Of a stretch of DNA of 64,000 nt, positions 1-7,792 are shown piece after piece. The position numbers and the translations under genes are program-made. Every line of letters starts with the position of its first letter. Position 1 is the first letter of the stretch. The stretch covers positions 62,001 through 126,000 of the forward strand of contig JADJTE010000004.1 of assembly GCA_016711295.1 (NCBI GenBank), given 5' to 3'. The DNA is from Sphingobacteriales bacterium. Its GTDB lineage: Bacteria > Bacteroidota > Bacteroidia > Chitinophagales > UBA2359. The notes under the pieces were generated by a model that had not been told where the DNA came from, did not search any database, and saw only the letters and a program-made list of their open reading frames with translations.

Positions 1-1296
1 ATCAAAGATGGTAGTTATGAAGTCGATTATCAATTCAATATGGTGGGTATGGAAAAACGTCTCTTGGGCGGCGCACCAATGCAGTTAGAATGGCGCAGCC
101 AGATGTTAGGGCAAGAAAAAGAATTGGAAACCGAGCGATATGTGACGGGCGTTTATTTCAAAGAACAAGAAGAAGGCGCGTATTGGTTGTCCGAAACCTC
201 AGACGACTCCAAAGACATCAGTACCCCAACCGAATGGGTATCGTTCAAACAACATTTTTTTAACCAAACCCTCATTGCCGCACCCAAACCATTTAAGTCG
301 GCAAAAGTATCTATTGCCCAACCCACCCAACAAGACGACCGAACCCTCGAATTAGCAGCAGCTACGCTCGATTTTTCCTACGAAGCTACGCCCACTTTCA
401 GCTATCCGATGCGCTTGTATATGGGACCCAATCATTACAGCACCCTGCGCAAAATGGGCTTAGATATGCAACGACTCCTACCTTTGGGCTGGGGTATTTT
501 TGGCTGGTGCAACAAACTCATCATCATACCGATATTTAATTTGCTCAGTGGTGTTATCAGCAATTATGGCATTATCATACTATTGCTTACGCTGGTCATC
601 AAGTTTGCGCTAATGCCGCTTACCTATCGCTCTTTTCGCTCGTTTGCCAAAATGAACGCGCTCAAACCCGAATTAGAAGCCATTCGCGCCCAATATCCCG
701 ATGATAAGCAACGCCAACAAATGGAAACGATGCAATTATACAACCGTTCAGGCGTTAGCCCGATGGGAGGTTGTATTCCGCAACTCATTCAGTTTCCGAT
801 ATTGGTGGCGATGTATCGCTTTTTCCCTGCCTCTATCGAGTTGCGCCAAGAACAATTTTTGTGGGCAAACGATTTGTCGTCTTATGATTCCATTCTACAA
901 TTGCCTTTCAAAATACCATTTTACGGCGACCACGTAAGCTTGTTCTGTATCCTATCGGCAGTAAGTACGTATTTTGCTACCAAAATGAACGCACAAATGA
1001 GCCCGCAAACCGATACCAACAATGAATTAGCCATGCAAATGAAAATGATGCAGAATATCATGCCTTTCATGCTACTATTTTTGTTCAACAGCATGGCGGC
1101 GGGCTTAACCTACTATTTCTTTTTATCTAACGTCATTGGTTTTGCGCAGCAGTGGGCTATCAAAAAATATTTTATCAACGATAATAAATTACGCGAAGAA
1201 ATAATTGCCAATCAAAATAAACCGCGCCAACAGTCGGCATTCCAACAGATGATAGAGCAGCGTTTGCGCGAGCAGCAGCAGCAACAGAAAAAATAA
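1..1296 (+). CDS. yidC: Membrane protein insertase YidC, 5' end outside window
   Basis: The frame is open from base 1, so the first part of the gene, including the N-terminal membrane anchor, lies outside. What remains is the end of the periplasmic beta-sandwich domain (about residues 1-150 of the visible part) followed by the conserved Oxa1/YidC membrane core with five hydrophobic segments, including the region MGGCIPQLIQFPI and the last helices near YYFFLSNVIGFAQQW. The C-terminus is basic and Gln-rich (ends REQQQQQKK). YidC inserts and folds inner-membrane proteins, with or without SecYEG. The ending and core are typical of Bacteroidota YidC. The next gene, cysQ, follows after 80 bp on the same strand. 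Confidence 0.95.
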   Translation: MKDGSYEVDYQFNMVGMEKRLLGGAPMQLEWRSQMLGQEKELETERYVTGVYFKEQEEGAYWLSETSDDSKDISTPTEWVSFKQHFFNQTLIAAPKPFKSAKVSIAQPTQQDDRTLELAAATLDFSYEATPTFSYPMRLYMGPNHYSTLRKMGLDMQRLLPLGWGIFGWCNKLIIIPIFNLLSGVISNYGIIILLLTLVIKFALMPLTYRSFRSFAKMNALKPELEAIRAQYPDDKQRQQMETMQLYNRSGVSPMGGCIPQLIQFPILVAMYRFFPASIELRQEQFLWANDLSSYDSILQLPFKIPFYGDHVSLFCILSAVSTYFATKMNAQMSPQTDTNNELAMQMKMMQNIMPFMLLFLFNSMAAGLTYYFFLSNVIGFAQQWAIKKYFINDNKLREEIIANQNKPRQQSAFQQMIEQRLREQQQQQKK

Positions 1297-1376
1297 ATCA
1301 TAAATTGCATTGAAATCTATTCCAATGCACATTAATATTACTGCTTGCCCGTATCCCATTATCCTTTTTATTACCC

Positions 1377-2147
1377 ATGACCCTTGATATAGTTTGGCTC
1401 TTACAGGTTGCCCGAAGTGCGGGCGATGCCATTTTGCGTATCTATGAGCAGCCATTTGAGGTAGAGCAGAAAGCCGACGCTAGCCCACTGACCCAAGCCG
1501 ATACTGCCGCCAATCAAATCATCGTCGAAAATCTAAGTAGCCGTTATCCCGATATACCGTATATTTCGGAGGAAAGCAAACTAACCGACTATGCCTTGCG
1601 CCGTCATTGGCATACCTATTGGCTCATAGACCCCTTAGACGGCACTAAGGAGTTTGTAAAACGCAATGGCGAATTTACAGTCAATATAGCATTGGTGCGC
1701 GAGGGTGTGCCTGTGGCAGGAGTAGTGCATGTACCTGTAAGCAATACGACCTACTATGCCGTACAAGGCGAAGGTAGCTATCGCATAACACAAAATGGAG
1801 TAGCAGAACGCATACAAGTTCGCCCACTCGCTTCCAACGAACCAATGCGAATCGTAGCCAGCCGCTCGCACCTCAATGCCGATACCGAACAATATATCGC
1901 CGCCCAACAACAACGCTACGGGCAGGTAGAATTGGTATCGTCAGGCAGTTCGCTCAAATTTTGTTTGATTGCCGAAGGTCGCGCACATGCCTACCCACGC
2001 TTTGCCCCTACAATGGAATGGGATACCGCCGCAGGACATATAATAGCCACCGAGGCAGGTGCTACGGTAAGCCAATATCCATCGGGTAGCACACTGCAAT
2101 ATAACAAGGACAATTTGCTGAATCCTTATTTCTTGGTCTCGTCATAG
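1377..2147 (+). CDS. cysQ: 3'(2'),5'-bisphosphate nucleotidase CysQ
   Basis: 256 aa, inositol-monophosphatase superfamily. The metal-binding signature is complete: EES at residues 65-67, DPLDGTKEF at 85-93, and WDTAAGH near 216, as in CysQ enzymes. CysQ removes phosphate from 3'-phosphoadenosine 5'-phosphate (PAP), a by-product of sulfate assimilation and sulfotransfer. The start ATG at 1377 gives a normal N-terminus for the family. The last codons and the TAG stop (2145-2147) fall inside the left stem of a palindromic repeat (2137-2172), so the final residues Val-Ser-Ser are encoded by repeat DNA. No other sulfur genes are adjacent. Confidence 0.93.
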   Translation: MTLDIVWLLQVARSAGDAILRIYEQPFEVEQKADASPLTQADTAANQIIVENLSSRYPDIPYISEESKLTDYALRRHWHTYWLIDPLDGTKEFVKRNGEFTVNIALVREGVPVAGVVHVPVSNTTYYAVQGEGSYRITQNGVAERIQVRPLASNEPMRIVASRSHLNADTEQYIAAQQQRYGQVELVSSGSSLKFCLIAEGRAHAYPRFAPTMEWDTAAGHIIATEAGATVSQYPSGSTLQYNKDNLLNPYFLVSS

Positions 2148-2172
2148 TTCGGCTTCGCTCACTATGACGAGA
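2137..2172. repeat. Palindromic repeat, copy at the end of cysQ
   Basis: Perfect 12-bp inverted arms (2137-2148 and 2161-2172) around the loop TCGGCTTCGCTC. The same core, CATAGT-TCGGCTTCGCTC-ACTATG, recurs throughout 2.1-4.04 kb and once more at 26775. The stop codon of cysQ is inside the left arm. It could work as a transcription terminator hairpin, though no T-run follows. Confidence 0.9.
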
Positions 2173-2354
2173 ACGGGGCTATCGCTTGCAGATACTTTTC
2201 CGTTGGCTGCGGTTGCCGGGGCTTCGCTCACTATGACGAGGGTGGGGGGCTATCTGTGCTATCTTGTTTTTTGGTTTGGGTCTGCCTATTTTGGGCGATA
2301 GAATACCGCCGTCAGGCGAGTTGGATATTGCCTTCAGGCAAGAGGGACTCAATT

Positions 2355-2382
2355 GTCATAGTGAGCGAAGCCGAACTATGAC
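2355..2382. repeat. Palindromic repeat, inverted orientation, end of GIY-YIG gene copy 1
   Basis: Eight-base arms GTCATAGT/ACTATGAC around GAGCGAAGCCGA, the reverse-oriented form of the core found at 2137. It holds the TAG stop codon of the GIY-YIG gene (2376-2378 on the minus strand). With the oppositely oriented copy at 2733-2759, the GIY-YIG gene is bracketed by inverted copies of one repeat. Confidence 0.88.
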
Positions 2383-2711
2383 GGTTTGTCTTTATCAGGA
2401 TGATTGCGGATGGCGTAATGGCTATCGTTCTTGCAAGCCGCGAGTTCGTGCAATGATGCAATATTTTGGGCAATGAGTGCTTCCTTTTTTTGCCGTGTCC
2501 AACGCTTGATTTGTTTTTCGCGAGCAATGGCAGCCAAAGGTGAAGTGACATATTCGATATACACCAATTGCAATGGGCGGCGTGTGAAGGTGTATGATTT
2601 TGGATGTATGCCGTCTTCGTGTTCTACCAAGCGACGGTCTATGTCGTTCGTTACGCCTACATAGTATGAACTGTCGACACAAAGCAGTATATATACATAC
2701 ATGTTCTTCAT
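2376..2711 (-). CDS. GIY-YIG family nuclease, copy 1
   Basis: 111 aa from the ATG at 2711, where the GIY-YIG fold begins (MKNMYVYILL); an upstream ATG at 2753 would only add residues encoded by repeat DNA. The signature is present as YVYIL near residue 5 and YVGVT near residue 17, followed by DIDRRL and VEH, and a downstream EKQIKRW. It belongs to the small stand-alone UPF0213/YhbQ-like group, where DNA nicking or cleavage is expected but the cellular role is mostly unknown. The C-terminal tail (DKDKPS) and the TAG stop are encoded by the flanking palindromic repeat. It lies between inverted copies of that repeat and is duplicated exactly at 2898-3233. Confidence 0.85.
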   Translation of the reverse strand: MKNMYVYILLCVDSSYYVGVTNDIDRRLVEHEDGIHPKSYTFTRRPLQLVYIEYVTSPLAAIAREKQIKRWTRQKKEALIAQNIASLHELAACKNDSHYAIRNHPDKDKPS

Positions 2712-2732
2712 GGAATGAATAATTTTATCGCG

Positions 2733-2759
2733 CCATGGTTCGGCTTCGCTCACTATGAC
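2733..2759. repeat. Palindromic repeat upstream of GIY-YIG gene copy 1
   Basis: Core TCGGCTTCGCTC at 2740-2751 with arms CCATGGT and ACTATGAC. One stem position has a G on the left where other copies have A, giving a G-T pair. It lies between the two GIY-YIG copies, at the junction of the 522-bp duplication. Confidence 0.85.
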
Positions 2760-2897
2760 GAGGGTGGGGGGCTATCTGTGCTATCTTGTTTTTTGGTTTG
2801 GGTCTGCCTATTTTGGGCGATAGAATACCGCCGTCAGGCGAGTTGGATATTGCCTTCAGGCAAGAGGGACTCAATTGTCATAGTGAGCGAAGCCGAA

Positions 2898-3233
2898 CTA
2901 TGACGGTTTGTCTTTATCAGGATGATTGCGGATGGCGTAATGGCTATCGTTCTTGCAAGCCGCGAGTTCGTGCAATGATGCAATATTTTGGGCAATGAGT
3001 GCTTCCTTTTTTTGCCGTGTCCAACGCTTGATTTGTTTTTCGCGAGCAATGGCAGCCAAAGGTGAAGTGACATATTCGATATACACCAATTGCAATGGGC
3101 GGCGTGTGAAGGTGTATGATTTTGGATGTATGCCGTCTTCGTGTTCTACCAAGCGACGGTCTATGTCGTTCGTTACGCCTACATAGTATGAACTGTCGAC
3201 ACAAAGCAGTATATATACATACATGTTCTTCAT
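2898..3233 (-). CDS. GIY-YIG family nuclease, copy 2
   Basis: Second copy, encoding the same 111-residue protein as 2376-2711. It sits in the second 522-bp block with the same palindrome-borne stop codon (palindrome 2877-2904). Its 5' side abuts the array of 120-bp units. Because the copies appear identical, expression of one cannot be told from the other, and short-read mapping would collapse them. Confidence 0.85.
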   Translation of the reverse strand: MKNMYVYILLCVDSSYYVGVTNDIDRRLVEHEDGIHPKSYTFTRRPLQLVYIEYVTSPLAAIAREKQIKRWTRQKKEALIAQNIASLHELAACKNDSHYAIRNHPDKDKPS

Positions 3234-3260
3234 GGAATGAATAATTTTATCGCGCCATGG

Positions 3261-3978
3261 TTCGGCTTCGCTCACCATGACTGCGGTGATGTATATAGCT
3301 TTGCTATTTTTTGGTTTGTGCGGTTTTCCCTGCCTAAGCGGAGGTTATTGGCATCAGGCGAGTTGGATATAGCCGTCATAGTTCGGCTTCGCTCACCATG
3401 ACTGCGGTGATGTATATAGCTTTGCTATTTTTTGGTTTGTGCGGTTTTCCCTGCCTAAGCGGAGGTTATTGGCATCAGGCGAGTTGGATATAGCCGTCAT
3501 AGTTCGGCTTCGCTCACCATGACTGCGGTGATGTATATAGCTTTGCTATTTTTTGGTATGTGCGGTTTTCTCTGCCTAAGCGGAGGTTATTGGCGTTAGG
3601 CAATAAGACATAGCCGTCATGGTTCGGCTTCGCTCACCATGACTGGGTGATGTATATAGCTTTGCTATTTTTGGTTTGTGCGGTTTTCCCTGCCTAAGCG
3701 GAGGTTATTGGCGTCAGGCGAGTTGGATATAGCCGTCATAGTTCGGCTTCGCTCACCATGACTGCGGTGATGTATATAGCTTTGCTATTTTTTGGTATGT
3801 GCGGTTTTCTCTGCCTAAGCGGAGGTTATTGGCGTTAGGCAATAAGACATAGCCGTCATGGTTCGGCTTCGCTCACCATGACTGCGGTGATGTATATAGC
3901 TTTGCTATTTTTTGGTTTGTGCGGTTTTCCCTGCCTAAGCGGAGGTTATTGGCGTTAGGCAATAAGACATAGCCGTCA
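3261..3978. repeat. Tandem array of six ~120-bp units containing the palindrome core
   Basis: Units start at 3261, 3382, 3503, 3623, 3742 and 3862 (periods 121, 121, 120, 119, 120). Each begins with TTCGGCTTCGCTCAC-CATGAC, continues through a T-rich stretch near TATATAGCTTTGCTATT, and ends with an AGCCGTCAT-type sequence. Units alternate between a type ending GGCGAGTTGGATATAGCC and a type ending GGCAATAAGACATAGCC. The region 2240-2354 is a diverged relative of the same unit. No open frame of interest crosses the array. Confidence 0.9.
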
Positions 3979-4016
3979 GGCAAGTTGGATATAGCCGTCA
4001 GGCGATAGCTTTGCCG

Positions 4017-4040
4017 TCATAGTGAGCGAAGCCGAACTAA
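4017..4040. repeat. Terminal half-palindrome at the end of the Fe-S carrier gene
   Basis: GTCATAGTGAGCGAAGCCGA then ACTAAAC: left arm and loop match the other copies but the right arm is cut after ACTA. It supplies the TAG stop (4037-4039, minus strand) of the neighbouring gene and closes the repeat island, so both convergent neighbours of the island end within the same repeat. Confidence 0.82.
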
Positions 4041-4405
4041 ACGGCAAAGGAGCTACCGCAACCGCAGGTAGAGGAGGCATTGGGGTTGCTAAAAACGAAG
4101 CCGCGATTGTTCAAGCCGCGCACGTAATCGACTTGCATGCCTAATAGGTAAAGGGCATGTTTTTTGTTGAGCAATATGCGCACCTCATCGACCATGAATA
4201 TATCGTCATCGGGCTGTATATCGTCGAAGCCTAAGATATATGATAAACCCGAACAACCGCCGCCACTTACGCCCACGCGCAAGCCACGACCGCTGCCGAT
4301 TTCTTTTTCGTACACCAGCATTTTTATTTCTTGTAACGCGCTGGGAGTAAATGTAATGGGGGCTACATCGAGTAGCGTAGTGGTAAGTTCTTTAGAATCG
4401 GGCAT
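4037..4405 (-). CDS. A-type iron-sulfur cluster carrier (IscA/ErpA/HesB family)
   Basis: 122 aa, normal length for the family. The three cluster-binding cysteines are visible: GGGCSG near residue 52 and the C-terminal CGCG of STCGCGSSF. Such proteins receive and hand over Fe-S clusters to client enzymes in the cytoplasm. The sequence alone does not decide between ErpA, IscA and SufA, so no symbol is given. It ends SSFAV, with the TAG stop at the edge of the repeat island. A TATCTTTG -7 box on the minus strand lies about 100 bp upstream. Confidence 0.93.
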   Translation of the reverse strand: MPDSKELTTTLLDVAPITFTPSALQEIKMLVYEKEIGSGRGLRVGVSGGGCSGLSYILGFDDIQPDDDIFMVDEVRILLNKKHALYLLGMQVDYVRGLNNRGFVFSNPNASSTCGCGSSFAV

Positions 4406-4502
4406 ATAATTTGGCTGGCTTTAGAATGAATGGAATGACAAGAAAATGTTAGTATTACCTGCTATAAAGGGTGGTGATACGGAAAGGCATTTGTTTGACC
4501 TG

Positions 4503-4510
4503 CAAAGATA
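4503..4510 (-). promoter_or_regulatory. Putative -7 box for the Fe-S carrier gene
   Basis: CAAAGATA on the plus strand reads TATCTTTG on the minus strand, matching the Bacteroidota TAnnTTTG -7 consensus. It is in the divergent region shared with rfbA. No clear TTTG -33 element was found at standard spacing. Confidence 0.5.
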
Positions 4511-4561
4511 CGGCTTTTTGCTTGTTTGCGCAATACATACCTTTTGAGAGTTAATACGGCG

Positions 4562-4569
4562 TATCTTTG
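4562..4569 (+). promoter_or_regulatory. Putative -7 box for rfbA
   Basis: TATCTTTG, matching TAnnTTTG, 86 bp before the rfbA start. A TTTG at 4543-4546 could be the -33 element, but the spacing is short. Confidence 0.5.
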
Positions 4570-4654
4570 CCTGTGACGTTATATCAAGCCATTTTTGGCA
4601 TACATTTCGCTATAATGCTATCATGTTTACTCCACATTTTTATCTTTTGACACC

Positions 4655-5520
4655 ATGAAAGGAATTATCTTAGCTGGCGGTATGGGTACGCGCCTGCATC
4701 CCATCACCTATGCTATCAGCAAACAAATGATGCCCATTTATGATAAGCCGATGATTTATTATCCCTTATCGACCTTAATGATGGCGGGCATGCGCGATGT
4801 ACTCATCATTTCGACCCCTGAGCATTTGCCTTTTTCCAAAATCTCTTGGGCGATGGAACTCATTTAGGTTGCCGCTTTTCGTATATCATACAGCACCAGC
4901 CCAACGGATTAGCACAAGCATTTGTGTTGGGGACTGATTTTATCGGCAATTCGCCCGTTGCGCTTGTCTTGGGCGACAATATTTTTTATGGCACAGCTTT
5001 CGAGCAACAATTGGAGGATCGAACTGCTAAAGTAGAGGGCGGTTTAATTTTTGCCTACCACGTGTCTGACCCCGAACGCTATGGTGTAGTTGAGTTTGAC
5101 CATAATAATAAGGCAATTTCTATCGAAGAAAAACCATCGCAACCCAAATCGAACTATGCCGTGCCAGGCTTATATTTTTACAATAATGAGGTAGTGTATA
5201 TTGCCCGCCACCTACAACCCAGCCCACGCGGCGAATATGAAATAACCGACGTAAACCGCGAATACCTACGGCAGGGAAAACTACATGTGAGCATCTTAGA
5301 CCGAGGTACTGCTTGGCTCGACACGGGTACTTTTGATTCGCTGATGCAAGCCGCCCAATTTGTTCAGGTCATCGAAACGCGGCAAGGTTTGAAAGTGGGC
5401 TGCATAGAGGAAATTGCTTATCGCAAGGGCTTTATCGACCAAGAGCAGCTATACCGATTGGCGCAACCCTTGCTCAAAAGTGGATATGGCAATTACCTAC
5501 TCGATTTGGTCAATCGATAA
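4655..5520 (+). CDS. rfbA: Glucose-1-phosphate thymidylyltransferase RfbA, one frameshift
   Basis: Makes dTDP-glucose from glucose 1-phosphate and dTTP, the first step of dTDP-rhamnose synthesis. The nucleotide-binding signature LAGGMGTRL is at residues 6-14, followed by SKQMMPIYDKPMIYYP; GDNIFYG and the EIT motif are in the second part. The frame breaks in the T-run at 4831-4835: one more T restores PFFQNLLGDGTHLGC, exactly as in the family, and gives about 288 aa, the normal length. A sequencing error or a recent mutation is likelier than two genes. No rfbB, rfbC or rfbD is nearby, so it stands alone here. Confidence 0.92.
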
Positions 5521-5593
5521 GCCCAGGAGTAGTATTTTGTTGATAGGGTACGGGTGGGGCAAAATGGGTGTACTCAGTTGCTACCAACAATAA

Positions 5594-5614
5594 AAACAGC
5601 ATCGGGTGCTGTTT
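5594..5614 (+). terminator. Putative terminator after rfbA
   Basis: Inverted arms AAACAGCA (5594-5601) and TGCTGTTT (5607-5614) with a 5-base loop, 74 bp after the rfbA stop. Confidence 0.5.
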
Positions 5615-5970
5615 ATAACTGAATTGTCATACAAAAAGAAAATTCCTCGATTTTGAATGATAGTCTTTTTAATAATACATACTTAAAAATTATTTTTTTG
5701 GACTATGACCAACAAATCGGCACGATTATTGGTAGGGTATAGGCGACAACTTGAATTTTTAATCGCCTAAAATATACCCCTATTACTAATTATGAGAATA
5801 TCGACCTAAACTGCTCCTATCGGTGCCGGACACATCGAGGCTTGTCTAACGAGCCAATTGGCGGTTAGTATTTACCGGTTCAGTACTACCAATGGCTTAC
5901 TACTTTTGAGAGGCTGCGGCTTCTTTGCATATTATCGGTTATATTTACGCACACATAATGGAATTCATTC
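5615..5970. other. Intergenic region with no gene seen
   Basis: AT-rich. No convincing coding frame. It holds a long imperfect hairpin at about 5736-5790 (GGGTATAGGCGA paired with TCGCCT and TATACCC), of unknown meaning. No repeat copies recognised. Confidence 0.5.
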
Positions 5971-6004
5971 AAACGGCTCGGCGCACTAACTCGCCGAGCC
6001 GTTT
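5971..6004. terminator. Hairpin between convergent rfbA and pfkA
   Basis: Perfect 13-bp arms AAACGGCTCGGCG (5971-5983) and CGCCGAGCCGTTT (5992-6004), 8-base loop. It starts 6 bp past the pfkA stop. There is a weak T-tract on the plus side only. Probably a shared terminator. Confidence 0.65.
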
Positions 6005-6009
6005 GGGTT

Positions 6010-6996
6010 TTAGATAGATAGTATTTCAACCACTCGCATCCAATCGCTTGGAATAGTATTGATGTGCTTGACGGCTAAGGACAAGGGCGTTAGGGCAAGT
6101 TCGTTATTGATGATACCCACCATTTTGCCTGTTTCGCCTGCCATTATTTTTTCGACTGCGCCTATGCCCAAGCGACTTGCCAGCACGCGGTCGGCGCAAG
6201 TGGGGCTGCCGCCGCGCTGTATATGCCCCAGCACAGCCACTCGCACATCATATTTGCCAGGCATTTGTTGGCGTACCCGTTCGGCGAGCTTGAACACATT
6301 ACCCTCTTTTTCGCCCTCTGCAACAATGACAATACTCGACAGCTTTTTGCGGCGGTGGGCGGTTTCTAAGTTTTCGAGCAATCGCTCGACGCTTTGCGGG
6401 TGTTCGGGCACCAAAATATCTTCTGCGCCTACGGCAATACCTGCACGCAGGGCAATCAATCCCGCGTCGCGCCCCATAACCTCGATAAAAAAAAGACGGT
6501 CGTGCGAAGCAGCCGTATCGCGTATTTTGTCGACAGCTTCTACCACTGTATTGAGTGCCGTATCGTAGCCAATGGTAAAATCGCTGCCGTGTAAGTCATT
6601 ATCTATTGTGCCCGGAATACCAATAACAGGAATGGTATGGCGTTGCGAAAATTCGAGTGCCCCTCTAAATGTGCCATCACCGCCGATAACGATAAGCCCA
6701 TCTATATCGGCTGTTCGCATTGCCTGGTAGGCGGTATCCATACCTTCTGGGGTGCGAAAACGTTGGCTGCGTGCCGACCGCAAAACAGTACCACCCCGGT
6801 GTATGATATTGCGCACCGACGAGGCTTGCATCGGTTCATAGTCACCATCAATCAAGCCATCATATCCCCTATGCACGCCCACAACCCCTAATTGGTGATA
6901 TACACAACTGCGCACCACAGCCCTAATACACGCATTCATGCCAGGCGCCTCGCCACCCGACGTAAGAACGGCAAACTTGCTAATTTTGCTCAACAT
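6010..6996 (-). CDS. pfkA: ATP-dependent 6-phosphofructokinase
   Basis: 328 aa, normal PfkA length. It phosphorylates fructose 6-phosphate in glycolysis. The ATP site TSGGEAPGMNACIR is at the N-terminus, the GGDGT motif near residue 105, and the catalytic segment GTIDNDLHGSD near 128-138; MGRDAG and the C-terminal HIQRGGSPTCADR are present. The first motif reads GGEAPG where most PfkA have GGDAPG, a conservative Asp to Glu change. The gene reads left towards a 13-bp hairpin and stands alone; its upstream region contains miniature transposons. Confidence 0.95.
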   Translation of the reverse strand: MLSKISKFAVLTSGGEAPGMNACIRAVVRSCVYHQLGVVGVHRGYDGLIDGDYEPMQASSVRNIIHRGGTVLRSARSQRFRTPEGMDTAYQAMRTADIDGLIVIGGDGTFRGALEFSQRHTIPVIGIPGTIDNDLHGSDFTIGYDTALNTVVEAVDKIRDTAASHDRLFFIEVMGRDAGLIALRAGIAVGAEDILVPEHPQSVERLLENLETAHRRKKLSSIVIVAEGEKEGNVFKLAERVRQQMPGKYDVRVAVLGHIQRGGSPTCADRVLASRLGIGAVEKIMAGETGKMVGIINNELALTPLSLAVKHINTIPSDWMRVVEILSI

Positions 6997-7114
6997 AATA
7001 TTTTCTGTTTTTAAATACCCAATAGAAATTAGGTGATGCCTCTACGGAACATGCGTTTTTTATTGGGAGGTCGCCCCGAAGTAGCTTATTAGTTATTGTT
7101 GGTTTTTTTATTAG

Positions 7115-7381
7115 TGTTCTGACAAAAAAAATCAAGGTACTAATTTTTAATATAATTACTTGATATTCAGTTACTTACATTTTTAAAATGGTCTTAAAAC
7201 AGCAATTTCCGCTTTAAATAATTTACGTTATATAATACGTTGAAAATGAACGATTTGATTTTATTAATAAAATTGTAATAAAAAAATTACGATTTTATAA
7301 TTCGCTTGTTATTAGTAGAATACGAATTGTTAAATTTTAATAGCGGAAATTGCTGGTCTTAAAAACTTTTCTGTTAGAACA
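7115..7381. mobile_element. Miniature inverted-repeat element, family B, copy 1 (interrupted)
   Basis: Ends TGTTCTGACAAAAAAA (7115) and, inverted, TGTTCTAACAGAAAAG (from 7381). Directly repeated TTAG flanks it (7111-7114, 7382-7385), which may be a 4-bp target duplication or part of the ends. Without the nested insertion at 7200-7355 and its duplicated target it is about 102 bp and matches the reverse complement of the copy at 12517-12617 almost base for base. No coding capacity. Family assignment (IS5-like, from the YTAR target) is a guess. Confidence 0.8.
7200..7355. mobile_element. 156-bp miniature element nested inside family B copy 1
   Basis: Perfect 14-bp terminal inverted repeats CAGCAATTTCCGCT at 7200-7213 and, inverted, 7342-7355. 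An exact 9-bp direct repeat GTCTTAAAA flanks it (7191-7199 and 7356-7364). The uninterrupted family B copy at 12517-12617 carries that 9-mer only once, giving an empty-site comparison. It is AT-rich and has no open frame; it must be mobilised in trans by an unidentified transposase. Confidence 0.88.
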
Positions 7382-7385
7382 TTAG

Positions 7386-7687
7386 GATATTTTTGCCCAT
7401 ACAAGGCTTTTCTGCGTTTTCAATTATGTCAGTTAAGCCGCGAAGTGGATAGGCTAAAGGGTCTATTTGGGTTTCTGCATCTGTAATAAAACTCCGCAAT
7501 AATAGAATCAAATTGTGAGGGAAGCAGGAGCAGGATTGTTTCCTATCATTGCTGTTGATTGATTCATTGAGAAGTGACGCCTTTGCACATCATGCGTAAT
7601 TTAGTTGCCGCAAATTTAATAGGTTATTTTTCGGGTTACTAAATATCGATAAAATACCTTTTTGTAGGTCATATCGCTAAATTGGCG
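7386..7687. other. Intergenic region with a weak dispersed repeat
   Basis: No coding frame found. About 7506-7545 contains AGGAGCAGGATTGTTTCC and following bases that recur, slightly changed, at about 59118-59145. The rest shows nothing recognisable. Confidence 0.4.
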
Positions 7688-7695
7688 TACTTTTG
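7688..7695 (+). promoter_or_regulatory. Putative -7 box for the desaturase gene
   Basis: TACTTTTG, matching TAnnTTTG, about 98 bp before the desaturase start. Confidence 0.45.
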
Positions 7696-7792
7696 AGCCG
7701 CCAAAACCAATCTATCCTTATGATGCCATTCCCCGACGATTTTTCATCAATCAATCATCAATCAGCCTCACCCCGAGCGTAGCCGCTCTATC

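Larger units (their letters stand above)
2220..3263. repeat. Exact 522-bp tandem duplication
   Basis: The blocks 2220-2741 and 2742-3263 have the same length (522 bp) and I found no difference between them. Each block contains a derivative of the 120-bp satellite unit, a palindrome in one orientation (2355-2382 and 2877-2904), a complete GIY-YIG gene on the minus strand, and a palindrome in the opposite orientation (centre near 2746; the second lies at the junction with the satellite array). Identity over the non-coding parts implies a very recent event, or an assembly artefact. Confidence 0.93.

Noticed and set aside
2264..2998. Plus-strand 70-aa proteins with CHSERSRTMT in each 522-bp block
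   Set aside because: The peptide is only a translation of the palindromic repeat, opposite the GIY-YIG gene; no start signal or domain supports a real gene.
7111..7385. 4-bp TTAG/CTAA flanks as certain target duplications of family B
   Set aside because: Both copies have the same flanking tetramer in element orientation, so it could belong to the element ends; left undecided.
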